From Nematostella vectensis (lineage: Eukaryota > Cnidaria > Anthozoa > Actiniaria > Edwardsiidae), in NCBI RefSeq assembly GCF_932526225.1, contig NC_064039.1, positions 17,600,639-17,664,638 on the forward strand: 64,000 nt of DNA, read 5' to 3'. Below, one piece after another: positions 1-9,999 of this stretch (positions are counted from its first letter, which is position 1; every line of letters begins with the position of its first letter). The translations under genes were made by a program, and so were the position numbers. Below the pieces are notes generated by a model. It was not told the DNA's origin and made no database searches. It was given only the letters and a program-made list of their open reading frames with translations.

Positions 1-416
1 TATAGGGTAGTAAGTGCTAAGTCATAGGGGTGTAACTTAGTTAGAGGTGGGTACCCATGGGTATAGGGTAGTTAGTGCTACGTCGTAGGGGTGTAGCTTA
101 GCTAGGTGTATGTACTTAGGGGTATAGGCTACTTAGTGCTAGGACATATGGGGTGTAGTTTAGTTAGGAGTGGGTACACAGGGTTAGAGGGGTGTAGTTT
201 AGTTAGGGTATGGTTTTAAGGGGTATAGGGTAGTTAGTGCTACGTCACAGGGGTGTAGCTTAGCAAGGGTTGGGTACTCAGCGGTAAAGTGTAGTTATTG
301 CCAGGTCATAGGGGTGAGACTCAGTTAGGGGTAGGTATTCAGGAGTATAGCGTAGTTAGTGGTAGGTCGTAGGGGTGTAGCTTAGTTAGGCGTGGATACT
401 CAGTGATATAGGGTAG
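1..416 (+). repeat. G-rich minisatellite block (end of a composite unit)
   Basis: Degenerate tandem units of about 55-60 bp. Each combines a piece like GGGGTATAGGGTAGTTAGTG, a piece like TAGGTCATAGGGGTGTAGC and a piece like TTAGTTAGGGGTGGGTACTC. The units differ by small substitutions and indels. No gene is visible. The block is the right-hand end of a composite satellite unit whose tRNA-like pair lies outside the window. Confidence 0.9.
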
Positions 417-750
417 CTATTATTATTAATTATTATTATTAACTATTATAATGTACCCATATTACCTAGCTCTTGAAACCCTGTAACTGGTTGAACCATC
501 CCCTAAAACCCTGCACCTCCAAGACCAAGCCATTGATACCCTCTACCCCTGTGTACCCACTCATTTATAACTTGCACCCCTATGACCTAGTTCTTGATAT
601 CATTGACCCTTATTACCATCCCTTGAAGTCTAGTACCCGTTTGACCAACTCTTGTTAACCTGTACACCTGTCACCTCACCCACTAACTCACTTATCTTAA
701 CGTCCTTTTTACGTCCTTATTTTAACACCCCTGAAAAAATCCCAAGTTAA

Positions 751-820
751 TCTGACCTGGATTCGAACCACGGGCCTCTTGTTTGAGAAGCGAAGCCCGT
801 ACCAATGAGCTATCGCGCCA
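751..820 (-). ncRNA. tRNA-like pol III element, type B
   Basis: On the minus strand the element reads from GGCGCGATAGCTCA to TCCAGGTCAGA. It has a box A match (TAGCTCATTGG; usual form TRGYNNARNNGG) and an exact box B (GGTTCGAATCC), spaced as in tRNA genes. A D-arm-like pairing (GCTC/GGGC) and an anticodon-like stem with loop CTCAAAC can be drawn. The acceptor ends pair poorly, so this is probably not a working tRNA. A run of six T on this strand (734-739), about 12 nt past the element, could end a pol III transcript. The family would be tRNA-derived, like a SINE head or a tRNA-like small RNA. Confidence 0.6.
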
Positions 821-867
821 CTCTCTTGAAAAATAGAAGTAACTACCGTATAGCCTTGTTTACCCAG

Positions 868-877
868 CCTTATAAGG
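868..877. promoter_or_regulatory. Palindrome CCTTATAAGG between divergent tRNA-like elements
   Basis: This self-complementary 10-mer lies almost exactly at the centre of the 90-bp spacer. It contains TATAA on both strands and fits the CArG-box form CC(A/T)6GG. It recurs in most units, in both orientations of the array, with single changes in units 4 (CCTCATAAGG), 8 (CCTAATAAGG) and 9 (CCTTATGAGG). A shared upstream element for two divergent promoters is inferred, not shown. Confidence 0.4.
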
Positions 878-910
878 TATAGAGTAGTTTTCCCTTGATA
901 TCTCGAGAGT

Positions 911-979
911 GGCGCTATGGCTCAGTGGTACGGGCTTCGCTTCTCAAGCAAACGGGCCAGGGTTCGAATCCAGGTAAGA
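911..979 (+). ncRNA. tRNA-like pol III element, type A
   Basis: The element runs from GGCGCTATGGCTCAGTGG to AATCCAGGTAAGA. Box A is TGGCTCAGTGG and box B is GGTTCGAATCC at 960-970. The anticodon-like hairpin has stem CGCTT/AAACG (four of five pairs) and loop CTCAAGC. Read as Leu it would give CAA, but there is no long variable arm. A shifted reading gives CTC (Glu). The acceptor ends do not pair well. A T5 run at 992-996 would end a transcript of about 85-90 nt. It diverges from the type B element 90 bp away. Confidence 0.6.
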
Positions 980-2466
980 TTAACTAGAGACTTTTTCAGG
1001 GGTGTTAGGGTAAGGACGGTGGCATTAGGGGATGGGTGCACAGGGGAAAAGGGTATAAACGGCAGGGTCACAGGTGTGCAAGTTGGTAAGCGCTTGGTCA
1101 TACATGGGTAAAGGGTAGTTATGTGATTAGGTGTCATAGGGGTGTAGGTCAGTTAGGGATGGGTAGGCAGGGATATGGGGTAGTAAGTGCTAGGTCATAG
1201 GGGTGTAGCTTTGTTAGGGGTTGGTACTCAGAAGTATAGGGTTGTAAGTGCCAAGTCATAGGGGTGTAACTTAGTTAGCGGTGGGTACCCATGGGTATAT
1301 TGTAAGTAGTGCTAGGTCGTAGGTGTGTAGCTTAGCTAGGTGTATGTACTTAGGGGTAAAGGCTACTTAGTGCTAGGACATAGGGGTGTAGTTTAGTTAT
1401 GAGTGGGTACACAGGGTTAGAGGGGTGTCGTTTAGTTAGGGTATGGTTTTAAGGGGTATAGGGTAGTTAGTGCTACGTCACAGGGGTGTAGCTTAGCAAG
1501 GGTTGGGTACTCAGGGGTAAAGTGTAGTTATTGCTAGGTCATAGGGGTGAGGCTCAGTTAGGGGTAGGTATTCATGGGTGTAGGGTAGTTAGTGCTAGGT
1601 CGTAGGATTTAGCTTAGTTAGGGATGGGTACTCAGGGGTATAGGGTAGTTACAGCCAAGTCATGAGGGTGTAGCTTAGTTACGGGTGGGTATTCAGTGGT
1701 ATAGGGTAGTTAGTGCTAGGTAGTAGAGGTGTAGTTTAGTTAGGGTTGGGTATTCAGGGGTATAGGCTAGTTAGTCCTAGGTCGTAGGGGTGTAGCTTAG
1801 CTAGGTGTATGTACTTAGGGGTATAGGCTAGTTATTGCTAGGACATAGGGGTGGGTACACAGGGTTATAGGGTAGGTAAGTGCTCAGTTATAGGGTTGTA
1901 GTTTAGTTAGGGCTGGGTATTCAGGGGTATAAGGTAGTTAGTGCTACGTCACAGGGGTGTAGCTTAGCAAGGGTTGGGTACTCATGGGTAAAGTGTAGTT
2001 ATTTCTAGGTCATAGGGGTGAGGCTTAGTTAGGGGTAGGTATTCAGGAGTATAGCGTAGTTAGTGCTAGGTCGTAGGGGTGTAGCTTAGTTAGGCATGGA
2101 TACTCAGGGATATAGGGTAGCTATTATTATTAATTTTTATTATTAATTATTATTATTAATATTTCAATGTACCCATATTACCTAGCTCTTGAAACCCTGT
2201 GACTGGTTGAACCATCCCCTAAAATCCTGCACCTCCAAGACCAAGCCATTGAAACCCTCTACCCCTGTGTACCCACTCATTTATAACTTGCACCCCTATG
2301 ACCTAGTTCTTGATATCATTGACCCTTATTACCATCCCTTGAAGTCTAGTACCCGTTTGACAAACTGTTGTTACCCTGTACACCTGTCAACTCACCCACT
2401 AACTCACTTATCTTAACATCTCCTTAACGTCCTTATCTTAACACCCCTGAAAAAATACCAAGTAAA

Positions 2467-2536
2467 TCTGACCTGGATTCGAACCACGGGCCTCTTGTTT
2501 GAGAAGTGAACCCCGTACCATTGAGCTATCGCGCCA
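2467..2536 (-). ncRNA. tRNA-like element, type B (unit 2)
   Basis: Box B is intact. The box A region carries the variant TAGCTCAATGG. T6 follows downstream on the minus strand. Confidence 0.55.
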
Positions 2537-2626
2537 CTCTCTTGAAAACTAGAAGTAACTACCGTATAGCCTTGTTTACCCAGCCTTATAAGGTATAGAG
2601 TAGTTTTTCCTTGATATCTCGAGAGT

Positions 2627-2695
2627 GGCGCTATGGCTCAGTGGTACGGGCTTCGCTTCTCAAGCAAACGGGCCAGGGTTCGAATCCAGATAAGA
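2627..2695 (+). ncRNA. tRNA-like element, type A (unit 2)
   Basis: Same as the unit 1 copy except for AATCCAGATAAGA at the 3' end. Boxes A and B and the T5 run are intact. Confidence 0.6.
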
Positions 2696-4349
2696 TAAAC
2701 TAGAGACTTTTTCAGGTGTGTTAAAGTAAGGACGGTGGCATTAAGGGGTGGGTGCACAGGGGAAAAGGATATAAACGGCAGGGTCACAGATGTGCAAGTT
2801 GGTAAGCGCTTGGTCCTACATGGGTAAAGGGTAGTTATGTGATTAGGTGTCATAGGGGTGTAGGTCAGTTAGGGATGGTTAGGCAGGGATATTGGGTAGT
2901 AAGTGCTAGGTCATAGGGGTGTAGCTTTGATAGGGGTTGGCACTCAGGGGTATAGGGTAGTAAGTGCTAAGTCATAGGGGTGTAACTTAGTTAGCGGTGG
3001 GTACCCATGGGTATAGGGTAGTTAGTGCTAAGTCATAGGGGTGTAACTTAGTTAGCGGTGGGTACCCGTGGGTATAGGGTAGTTAGTGCTAAGTCATAGG
3101 GGTGTAACTTAGTTAGAGGTGGGTACCCATGGGTATAGGGTAGTAAGTGCTAAGTCATAGGGGTGTAACTTAGTTAGAGGTGGGTACCCATGGGTATACG
3201 GTAGTTAGTGCTAGGTCGTAGGGGTGTAGCTTAGCTAGGTGTATGTACTTAGGGGTATAGGCTACTTAGTGCTAGGACATAGGGGTGTAGTTTAGTTAGG
3301 AGTGGGTACACAGGGTTATAGGGGTGTAGTTTAGTTAGGGTATGGTTTTAAGGGGTATAGGGTAGTTAGTGCTACGTCACAGGGGTGTAGCTTAGCAAGG
3401 GTTGGGTACTCAGGGGTGAAGTGTAGTTATTGCTAGGTCATAGGGGTGAGGCTCAGTTAGGGGTAGGTATTTAGGAGTATAGCGTAGTTAGTGCTAGGTC
3501 GTAGGGGTGTAGCTTAGTTAGGCGTGGGTACTCAGGGATATAGGGTAGCTATTATTATTAATTGTCATTATTAATTGTCATTATTAATTGTCATTATTAA
3601 TTATTAATTGTCATTATTAATTATTAATTGTCATTATTAATTATTAATTGTCATTATTAATTTTTAATTGTCATTATTAATTATTAATTGTCATTATTAA
3701 TTATTAATTGTCATTATAAATTATTAATTGTCATTATTAATTATTAATTGTCATTATTAATTATTTATTGTCATTATTAATTATTAATTGTCATTATAAA
3801 TTATTAATTGTCTTTATTAAATATTAATTGCCATTATTAATTATTAATTGCCATTACTAATTATTAATTGTCATTATTAATTATTAGTTGTCATTATTAA
3901 TTGTCATTAATTATTTATTGTCATTATTAATTGTCATTAATTATTAATTGTCATTAATTATTAATTGTCATTATTAATTGTCATTAATAATAAATTGTCA
4001 TTTATAATTATTAATTGTCATTATTAATTATTAATTATTAATTATTATCATGTACCCATATTACCTAGCTCTTGAAACCCTGTGACTGGTTGAACCATCC
4101 CCTAAAACCCTGCACCTCCAAGACCAAGCGATTGATACCTTCTACCCCTGTGTACCCACTCATTTATAACTTGCAACCTTATGACCTAGTTCTTGATATC
4201 TTTGACCCTTATTACCATCCCTTGAATTCTAGTACCCGTTTAACCAACTCTTGTTACCCTGTACACCTGTCAACTCACCCACTAACTCACTTATCTTAAC
4301 ATCTCCTTAACGTCCTTATCTTAACACCCCTGAAAAAATACCAAGTAAA

Positions 4350-4419
4350 TCTGACCTGGATTCGAACCACGGGCCTCTTGTTTGAGAAGTGAAGCCCGTA
4401 CCACTGAGCTATCGCGCCA
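4350..4419 (-). ncRNA. tRNA-like element, type B (unit 3)
   Basis: Boxes A (TAGCTCAGTGG) and B are intact. T6 lies downstream on the minus strand. Confidence 0.6.
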
Positions 4420-4509
4420 CTCTCTTGAAAACTAGAAGTAACTACCGTATAGCATTGTTTACCCCGCCTTATAAGGTATAGAGTAGTTTTTCCTTGATAT
4501 CTCGAGAGT

Positions 4510-4578
4510 GGCGCTATGGCTCAGTGGTACGGGCTTCGCTTCTCAAGCAAACGGGCCAGGGTTCGAATCCAGATAAGA
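4510..4578 (+). ncRNA. tRNA-like element, type A (unit 3)
   Basis: Both boxes are intact. It shares the CCAGATAAGA 3' end with unit 2 only, which suggests that units 2 and 3 arose by local duplication. Confidence 0.6.
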
Positions 4579-6155
4579 TAAACTAGAGACTTTTTCAGGG
4601 GTGTTAAGGTAAGGACGGTGGCATTAAGGGGTGGGTGCACAGGGGAAAAGGATATAAACGGCAGGGTCACAGATGTGCAAGTTGGTAAGCGCTTGGTCCT
4701 ACATGGGTAAAGGGTAGTTATGTGATTAGGTGTCATAGGGGTGTAGGTCAGTTAGGGATGGGTAGGCAGGGATATTGGGTAGTAAGTGCTAGGTCATAGG
4801 GGTGTAGCTTTGGTAGGGGTTGGCACTCAGGGGTATAGGGTAGTAAGTGCTAAGTCATAGGGGTGTAACTTAGTTAGCGGTGGGTACCCATGGGTATAGG
4901 GTAGTTAGTGCTAAGTCATAGGGGTGTAACTTAGTTAGAGGTGGGTACCCATGGGTATAGGGTAGTAAGTGCTAAGTCATAGGGGTGTAACTTAGTTAGA
5001 GGTTTGTACCCATGGGTATACGGTAGTTAGTGCTAGGTCGTAGGGGTGTAGCTTAGCTAGGTGTATGTTTTTAGGGGTATAGGCTACTTAGTGCTAGGAC
5101 ATAGGGGTGTAGTTTAGTTAGGAGTGGGTACACAGGGTTATAGGGGTGTAGTTTAGTTAGGGTATGGTTTTAAGGGGTATAGGGTAGTTAGTGCTACGTC
5201 ACAGGGGTGTAGCTTAGCAAGGGTTGGGTACTCAGGGGTAAAGTGTAGTTATTGCTAGGTCATAGCGGTGAGGCTCAGTTAGGGGTAGGTATTCAGGAGT
5301 ATAGCGTAGTTAGTGCTAGGTCGTAGGGGTGTAGCTTAGTTAGGCGTGGGTACTCAGGGATATAGGGTAGCTATTATTATTAATTGTCATTATTAATTGT
5401 CATTATTAATTGTCATTATTAATTGTCATTATTAATTATTAATTGTCATTATTAATTATTAATTGTCATTATTAATTATTAATTGTCATTATTAATTATT
5501 AATTGTCATTATTAATTTCTAATTGTCATTATTAATTATTAATTGTCATTATTAATTATTAATTGTCATTATTAATTGTTAATTGTCATTATTAATTATT
5601 AATTGTCATTATTAATTATTAATTGTCATTATTAAATATTAATTGCCATTATTAATTATTAATTGCCATTACTAATTATTAATTGTCATTATTAATTATT
5701 AGTTGTCATTATTAATTGTCATTAATTATTAATTGTCATTAATTATTAATTGTCATTAATTATTAATTGTCATTATTAATTGTCATTAATAATAAATTGT
5801 CATTTATAATTATTAATTATTAATTGTCATTATTAATTATTAATTATTATCATGTACCCATATTACCTAGCTCTTGAAACCCTGTGACTGGTTGAACCAT
5901 CCCCTAAAACCCTGCACCTCCAAGACCAAGCCATTGATACCCTCTACCCCTGTGTACCTACTCATTTATAACTTGCACCCTTATGACCTAGTTCTTGATA
6001 TCATTGACCCTTATTACCATCCATAGAAATCTAGTACCCGTTTGACAAACTCTTGTTACCCTGTACACCTGTCAACTAACCCACTAACTCACTTATCTTA
6101 ACGTCCCCTTAACGTCCTTATCTTAACACCCCTGAACCCAAATAACCCAAGTTGA

Positions 6156-6225
6156 TCTGACCTGGATCCGAACCACGGGCCTCTTGTTTGAGAAGCGAAG
6201 CCCGTACCACTGAGCTATCGCGCCA
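6156..6225 (-). ncRNA. tRNA-like element, type B, without T-run terminator (unit 4)
   Basis: Box A is intact. Box B is changed at one base (GGTTCGGATCC). The downstream stretch that is T6 in other units is replaced, and on the minus strand it reads GGGTTATTTGGG, with at most three T. A pol III transcript would be expected to read on into the G-rich arm. Confidence 0.5.
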
Positions 6226-6315
6226 CTCTCTTGAAAACTAGAAGTAACTACCGTATAGCCTTGTTTACCCAGCCTCATAAGGTATAGAGTAGTTTTTCCT
6301 TGATATCTCGAAAGT

Positions 6316-6384
6316 TGCGCTATGGCTCAGTGGTACGGGCTTCGCTTCTCAAGCAAACGGGCCAGGGTTCGAATCCAGGTAAGA
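6316..6384 (+). ncRNA. tRNA-like element, type A (unit 4)
   Basis: The 5' end is TGCGCTATGG instead of GGCGCTATGG. Both boxes and the T5 run are intact. Confidence 0.55.
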
Positions 6385-7507
6385 TAAACTAGAGACTTTT
6401 TCAGTGGTGTTAAGGTAAGGACTGTGGCATTAGGAGGTGGGTGCACAAGGGAAAAGGATATAAACGGCAGGGTCACAGGTGTGCAAGTTGGTAATCGCTT
6501 GGTCATGCATGGGTGAAGGGTAGTTATGTGATTAGGTGTCATAGGGGTGTAGGTCTGTTAGGGATGGATAGGCAGGGATATAGGGTAGTAAGTGCGAGGT
6601 CATAGGGGTGTAGCTTAGTTAGGGGTTGGTACTCAGGGGTATAGGGTAATAAGTGCTAAGTCATAGGGGTGTTGCTTAGTTAGCGGTGGGTATTCATTGG
6701 GTGTAGGGTAGTTAGTGCTAGGTCGTAGGGGTTTAGCTTAGTTAGGGGTGGGTACTCAGGGGTATAGGGTAGTTACAGCCAAGTCATGAGGGTGTAGCAT
6801 AATTACGGGTGGGTACCCATGGGTATAGGGTAGTTAGTGCTAGGTCGTAGGGGTGAAGCTTAGCTAGGTGTATGTACTTAGGGGTATAGGCTAGTTATTG
6901 CTAGGACATAGGGGTGGGTACACAGGGTTATAGGGTAGGTAAGTGCTCAGTAATAGGGGTGTAGTTTAGTTAGGGTTTTGTATTCAGGGGTATAAGGTAG
7001 TTAATGCTACGACACAGGGGTGTAGCTTAGCAAGGGTTGGGTACTCAGGGGTAAAGTGTAGTTATTGCTAGGTCATAGGGGTGAGGCTCAGTTAGGGGTA
7101 GGTATTCAGGAGTATTGCGTAGTTAGTGCTAGTTCGTAGGGGTGTAGCTTAGTTAGGCGTGGATACTCAGGGATATATGGTAGCTATTATTATTAATTAT
7201 TATAATGTACCCATATTACCTAGCTCTTGAAACCCTGTGACTGGTTGAACCATCCCCTAAAACCCTGCACCTCCAAGACCAAGCCATTGATACCCTCTAC
7301 CCCTGTGTTGGGTACACACATTTATAACTTGCACCCCTATGACCTAGTTCTCGATATCATTGACCCCTATTACCATCCCTTGAAGTCTAGTACCCGTTTG
7401 ACCAACTCTTGTTACGCTGTACACCTGTCAACTCACCCACTAACTCACTTATCTTAACGTCCCCTTAACGTCCTTATCTTAACACCCTTGAAAAAATCCC
7501 AAGGTAA

Positions 7508-7577
7508 TCTGACCTGGATTCGAACCACGGGCCTCTTGTTTGAGAAGCGAAGCCCGTACCACTGAGCTATCGCGCCA
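7508..7577 (-). ncRNA. tRNA-like element, type B (unit 5)
   Basis: Boxes A and B are intact, with T6 downstream on the minus strand. Confidence 0.6.
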
Positions 7578-7659
7578 CTCTCTTGAAAACTAGAAGTAAC
7601 TACCGTTTTTACCCAGCCTTATAAGGTATAGAGTAGTTTTTCCTTGATATCTCGAGAGT

Positions 7660-7728
7660 GGCGCTATGGCTCAGTGGTACGGGCTTCGCTTCTCAAGCAA
7701 ACGGGCCAGGGTTCGAATCCAGGTAAGA
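7660..7728 (+). ncRNA. tRNA-like element, type A (unit 5)
   Basis: Both boxes are intact, and a T5 run lies about 13 nt past the 3' end. Confidence 0.6.
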
Positions 7729-8938
7729 TAAACTAAAGACTTTTTCAGGGGTGTTAAGGTAAGGACGGTGGCATTAGGGGGTGGGTGCACAGGGGAAAAG
7801 GATATAAACGGCAGGGTCAAAGGTGTGCAAGTTGGTAAGCGCTTGGTCATACATGGGTAAAGGGTAGTTATGTGATTAGGTGTCATAGGGGTGTAGGTCA
7901 GTTAGGGATGGGTAGGCAGGGGTATAGGGTAGTAAGTGCTAGTTATAGGGGTGTAGCTTTGTTAGGGGTTGGTACTCAGGGGTATAGGGTAGTAAGTGCT
8001 AAGTCATAGGGGTGTAACTTAGTTAGCAGTGGGTACCCACGGGTATAGGGTAGTAAGTGCTAAGTCATAGGGGTGTAACTTAGTTAGCGGTGGGTACCCG
8101 TGGGTATAGGGTAGTTAGTGCTAAGTCATAGGGGTGTAACTTAGTTAGAGGTGGGTACCCATGGGTATAGGGTAGTAAGTGCTAAGTCATAGGGGTGTAA
8201 CTTAGTTAGAGGTGGGTACCCATGGGTATAGGGTAGTTAGTGCTAGGTCGTAGGGGTGTAGCTTAGCTAGGTGTATGTACTTAGGGGTATAGGCTAGTTA
8301 GTGCTAGGACATAGGGGTTTAGTTTATTTAGGGGTGGGTACACAGGGTTATAGGGTAGGTAAGTGCTCGGTTATAGGGGTGTAGTTTAGTTAGGGCTGGG
8401 TATTCAGGGGTATAAGGCAGTTAGTGCTACGTCACAGGGGTGCAGCTTAGCAAGGGTTTGGAACTCATGGGTAAAGTGTAGTTATTGCTAGGTCATAGGG
8501 GTGAGGCTCAGTTAGGGGTAGGTATTCAGGAGTATTGCGTAGTTAGTGCTAGTTCGTAGGGGTGTAGCTTAGTTAGGCGTGGATACTCAGGGATATAGGG
8601 TAGCTATTATTATTAATATTATTATTAATATTATAATGTACCCATATTACCTAGCTTTTGAAACCCTGTGACTGGTTGAACCATCCCCTAAAACCCTGCA
8701 CCTCCAAGACCAAGCCATTGATACCCTCTACCCCTGTGTTGGGTACACACATTTATAACTTGCACCCCTATGACCTACTTCTTGATATCATTGACCCTTA
8801 TTACCATCCCTTGAAGTCTAGTACCCGTTTGACAAACTGTTGTTACCCTGTACACCTGTCAACTCACCCACTAACTCACTTGTCTTAACGTCCCCTTAAC
8901 GTCCTTATCTTAACACCCCTGAAAAAAACCCAAGTTGA

Positions 8939-9008
8939 TCTGACCTGGATTCGAACCACGGTCCTCTTGTTTGAGAAGCGAACCCCGTACCACTGAGCTA
9001 TCGCGCCA
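8939..9008 (-). ncRNA. tRNA-like element, type B (unit 6)
   Basis: Boxes A and B are intact. The internal variant CGGTCCTC is present on the plus strand. A run of seven T follows on the minus strand. Confidence 0.55.
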
Positions 9009-9098
9009 CTCTCTTGAAAACTAGAAGTAACTACCGTATAGACTTGTTTACCCAGCCTTATAAGGTATAGAGTAGTTTTTTCTTGATATCTCGAGAGT

Positions 9099-9123
9099 GG
9101 CGCTATGGCTCAGTGGTACGGGC
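9099..9123 (+). pseudogene. Truncated type A tRNA-like element at E1 junction
   Basis: Only GGCGCTATGGCTCAGTGG and a few further bases remain. Box A is present. The anticodon-like part and box B are replaced by segment E1. Confidence 0.75.
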
Positions 9124-9556
9124 TATTTTTTTGCTAATATCAGGAACGTTTTATAAAACGCAGATAAATAGCTTTAAGAATATTCGGTTTCTTGTTTAAC
9201 CAAGTGATTTGTATTTTGGCAGAAAGAAAAAGCGATGAAAAATTGATATTCGCATTATATTAGGATTTCTTTGCCTTTAGCAGTAATAATAACAGCTTCA
9301 CCGGCGGAGAGGAAGTCAGTCATATGCGAGAGGAAGTGACGCGCAAGCGTATCTATTGTTTTCCCTTCACGTGACTACCACGGCGTGCTATTCGCATAGC
9401 GTGTTTAGAAGTGTGACTTTGGTTCATCTAACTTCTCTCTAAATCCACTCCAAAAGATGCGCTATTTCTTTCAATGACATCAAATCGAATGGCAAAGCCT
9501 ACCAATGAAAACATGTTGACCACATAACCTTCAAGTTTTGAGGGAAAACAGAGCTT

Positions 9557-9660
9557 TAAATGCGGGAAATCAGCGACTGCGTGCGTGAGGTGAGAATTCA
9601 ACAGTGAAGACAAAACTCGCTGAAATTGTCGCCGAAAGGGAGCCCCAGAGACTTTCAGGT
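9557..9660 (+). other. Possible 5' exon end with splice donor in E1
   Basis: A stretch of higher GC ends in CAG|GTAAGC, a near-consensus animal splice donor, with GT at 9659-9660. The open frame from the ATG near 9557 is only about 15 codons, so this may be 5' untranslated exon. The same donor occurs in E2 and E3. The link to the acceptor at 11420 is inferred. Confidence 0.35.
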
Positions 9661-9999
9661 AAGCCTAACTGATCGGAACCAGTTCTTGTTTATTCGTTTC
9701 TTGAATATTTTTTGGCTTTAACGGCAACCTTTCGAGTTTAGGCGTTTTTTTTTTTCCTCTTTAAGTAGTGTCTATCATTCGCTTCGAATCAGCGTTCCGC
9801 CGTACGCTAAAGAGCCTTCGGTTCTATCTTATCTGGCCAGCGGAGAAATCTTATATTCTTCACATGAAGCACTTGTTTTATTGAATTGTATTTTATACAA
9901 ATCAATGTTTTTTTTTTTAAGATTATGCTCGGTTGTTATTGAGCTAGTACATTGCTTGGCATCTCTTTATTTTTCTGGTAATCATTAAGAATAATTAAT

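Larger units (their letters stand above)
417..2120. repeat. Composite satellite unit 1
   Basis: The order is a TTA-rich tract (417-453), a C-rich arm (454-750), a minus-strand tRNA-like element (751-820), a spacer (821-910), a plus-strand tRNA-like element (911-979) and a G-rich minisatellite (980-2120). Read on the minus strand, the C-rich arm is the same kind of G-rich degenerate repeat as the right-hand block. The unit is therefore roughly mirror-symmetric about the spacer. No protein-coding gene is supported. Short ORFs recur in every unit only because the repeat does. Confidence 0.9.
2121..3548. repeat. Composite satellite unit 2
   Basis: TTA tract 2121-2165, C-rich arm to 2466, tRNA-like pair at 2467-2536 (minus) and 2627-2695 (plus), then a G-rich minisatellite to 3548. 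The minisatellite at 2950-3200 holds near-identical units in a row, each with a TAAGTCATAGGGGTGTAACT core and GGTACCCATGG. This points to recent local expansion. Confidence 0.9.
3549..5370. repeat. Composite satellite unit 3 with expanded TTAATTGTCAT tract
   Basis: The AT tract has grown to about 500 bp (3549-4049). It is made of a 10-20 bp motif, ATTATTAATTGTCATTATTA and shorter forms, instead of plain TTA. A C-rich arm, the tRNA-like pair (4350-4419 minus, 4510-4578 plus) and a G-rich minisatellite follow. Confidence 0.9.
5371..7183. repeat. Composite satellite unit 4 with expanded TTAATTGTCAT tract
   Basis: The AT tract (5371-5853) matches that of unit 3 closely, including interruptions such as AATTGCCATTACTAATTATT. 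The tRNA-like pair is at 6156-6225 (minus) and 6316-6384 (plus). A G-rich minisatellite runs to 7183. Confidence 0.9.
7184..8603. repeat. Composite satellite unit 5
   Basis: A short TTA tract precedes a C-rich arm with the local variant GTGTTGGGTACACACATT, shared only with unit 6. The tRNA-like pair is at 7508-7577 (minus) and 7660-7728 (plus). The spacer is about 8 bp shorter than in unit 1. Confidence 0.9.
8604..9123. repeat. Composite satellite unit 6, cut by segment E1
   Basis: TTA tract, C-rich arm, a full type B element, the spacer, and only the first 25 bases of type A (9099-9123, ending in GTACGGGC). Segment E1 starts there. The spacer carries the variants ATAGACTTG and TTTTTTC, also seen before E2 and E3. 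Confidence 0.9.

Noticed and set aside
1-416. Telomeric or subtelomeric TTAGGG repeat
   Set aside because: TTAGGG-like strings occur inside the minisatellite, but never as a regular hexamer array.
911-979. Annotation as a working tRNA-Leu (CAA) or tRNA-Glu (CTC) gene
   Set aside because: The acceptor stem does not pair, the T-arm is weak in type A copies, the anticodon register is ambiguous, and a Leu reading lacks the long variable arm.
922-1137. Family of 71-codon minus-strand ORFs (MTPNHITTLYPC...) in nearly every unit
   Set aside because: They lie antisense over the type A element and the G-rich repeat. They recur because the repeat recurs, and substitutions do not respect codon positions by eye. 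No domain is recognisable.
2189-2416. Family of 75-codon plus-strand ORFs (MKPCDWLNHPL...) in the C-rich arms
   Set aside because: Translation of degenerate C-rich minisatellite with different ends in different units. Repeat, not gene.
3549-4049. CRISPR-like array (regular repeats with short spacers)
   Set aside because: The spaces are variants of the repeat itself, without unique spacers, and the context is eukaryotic.
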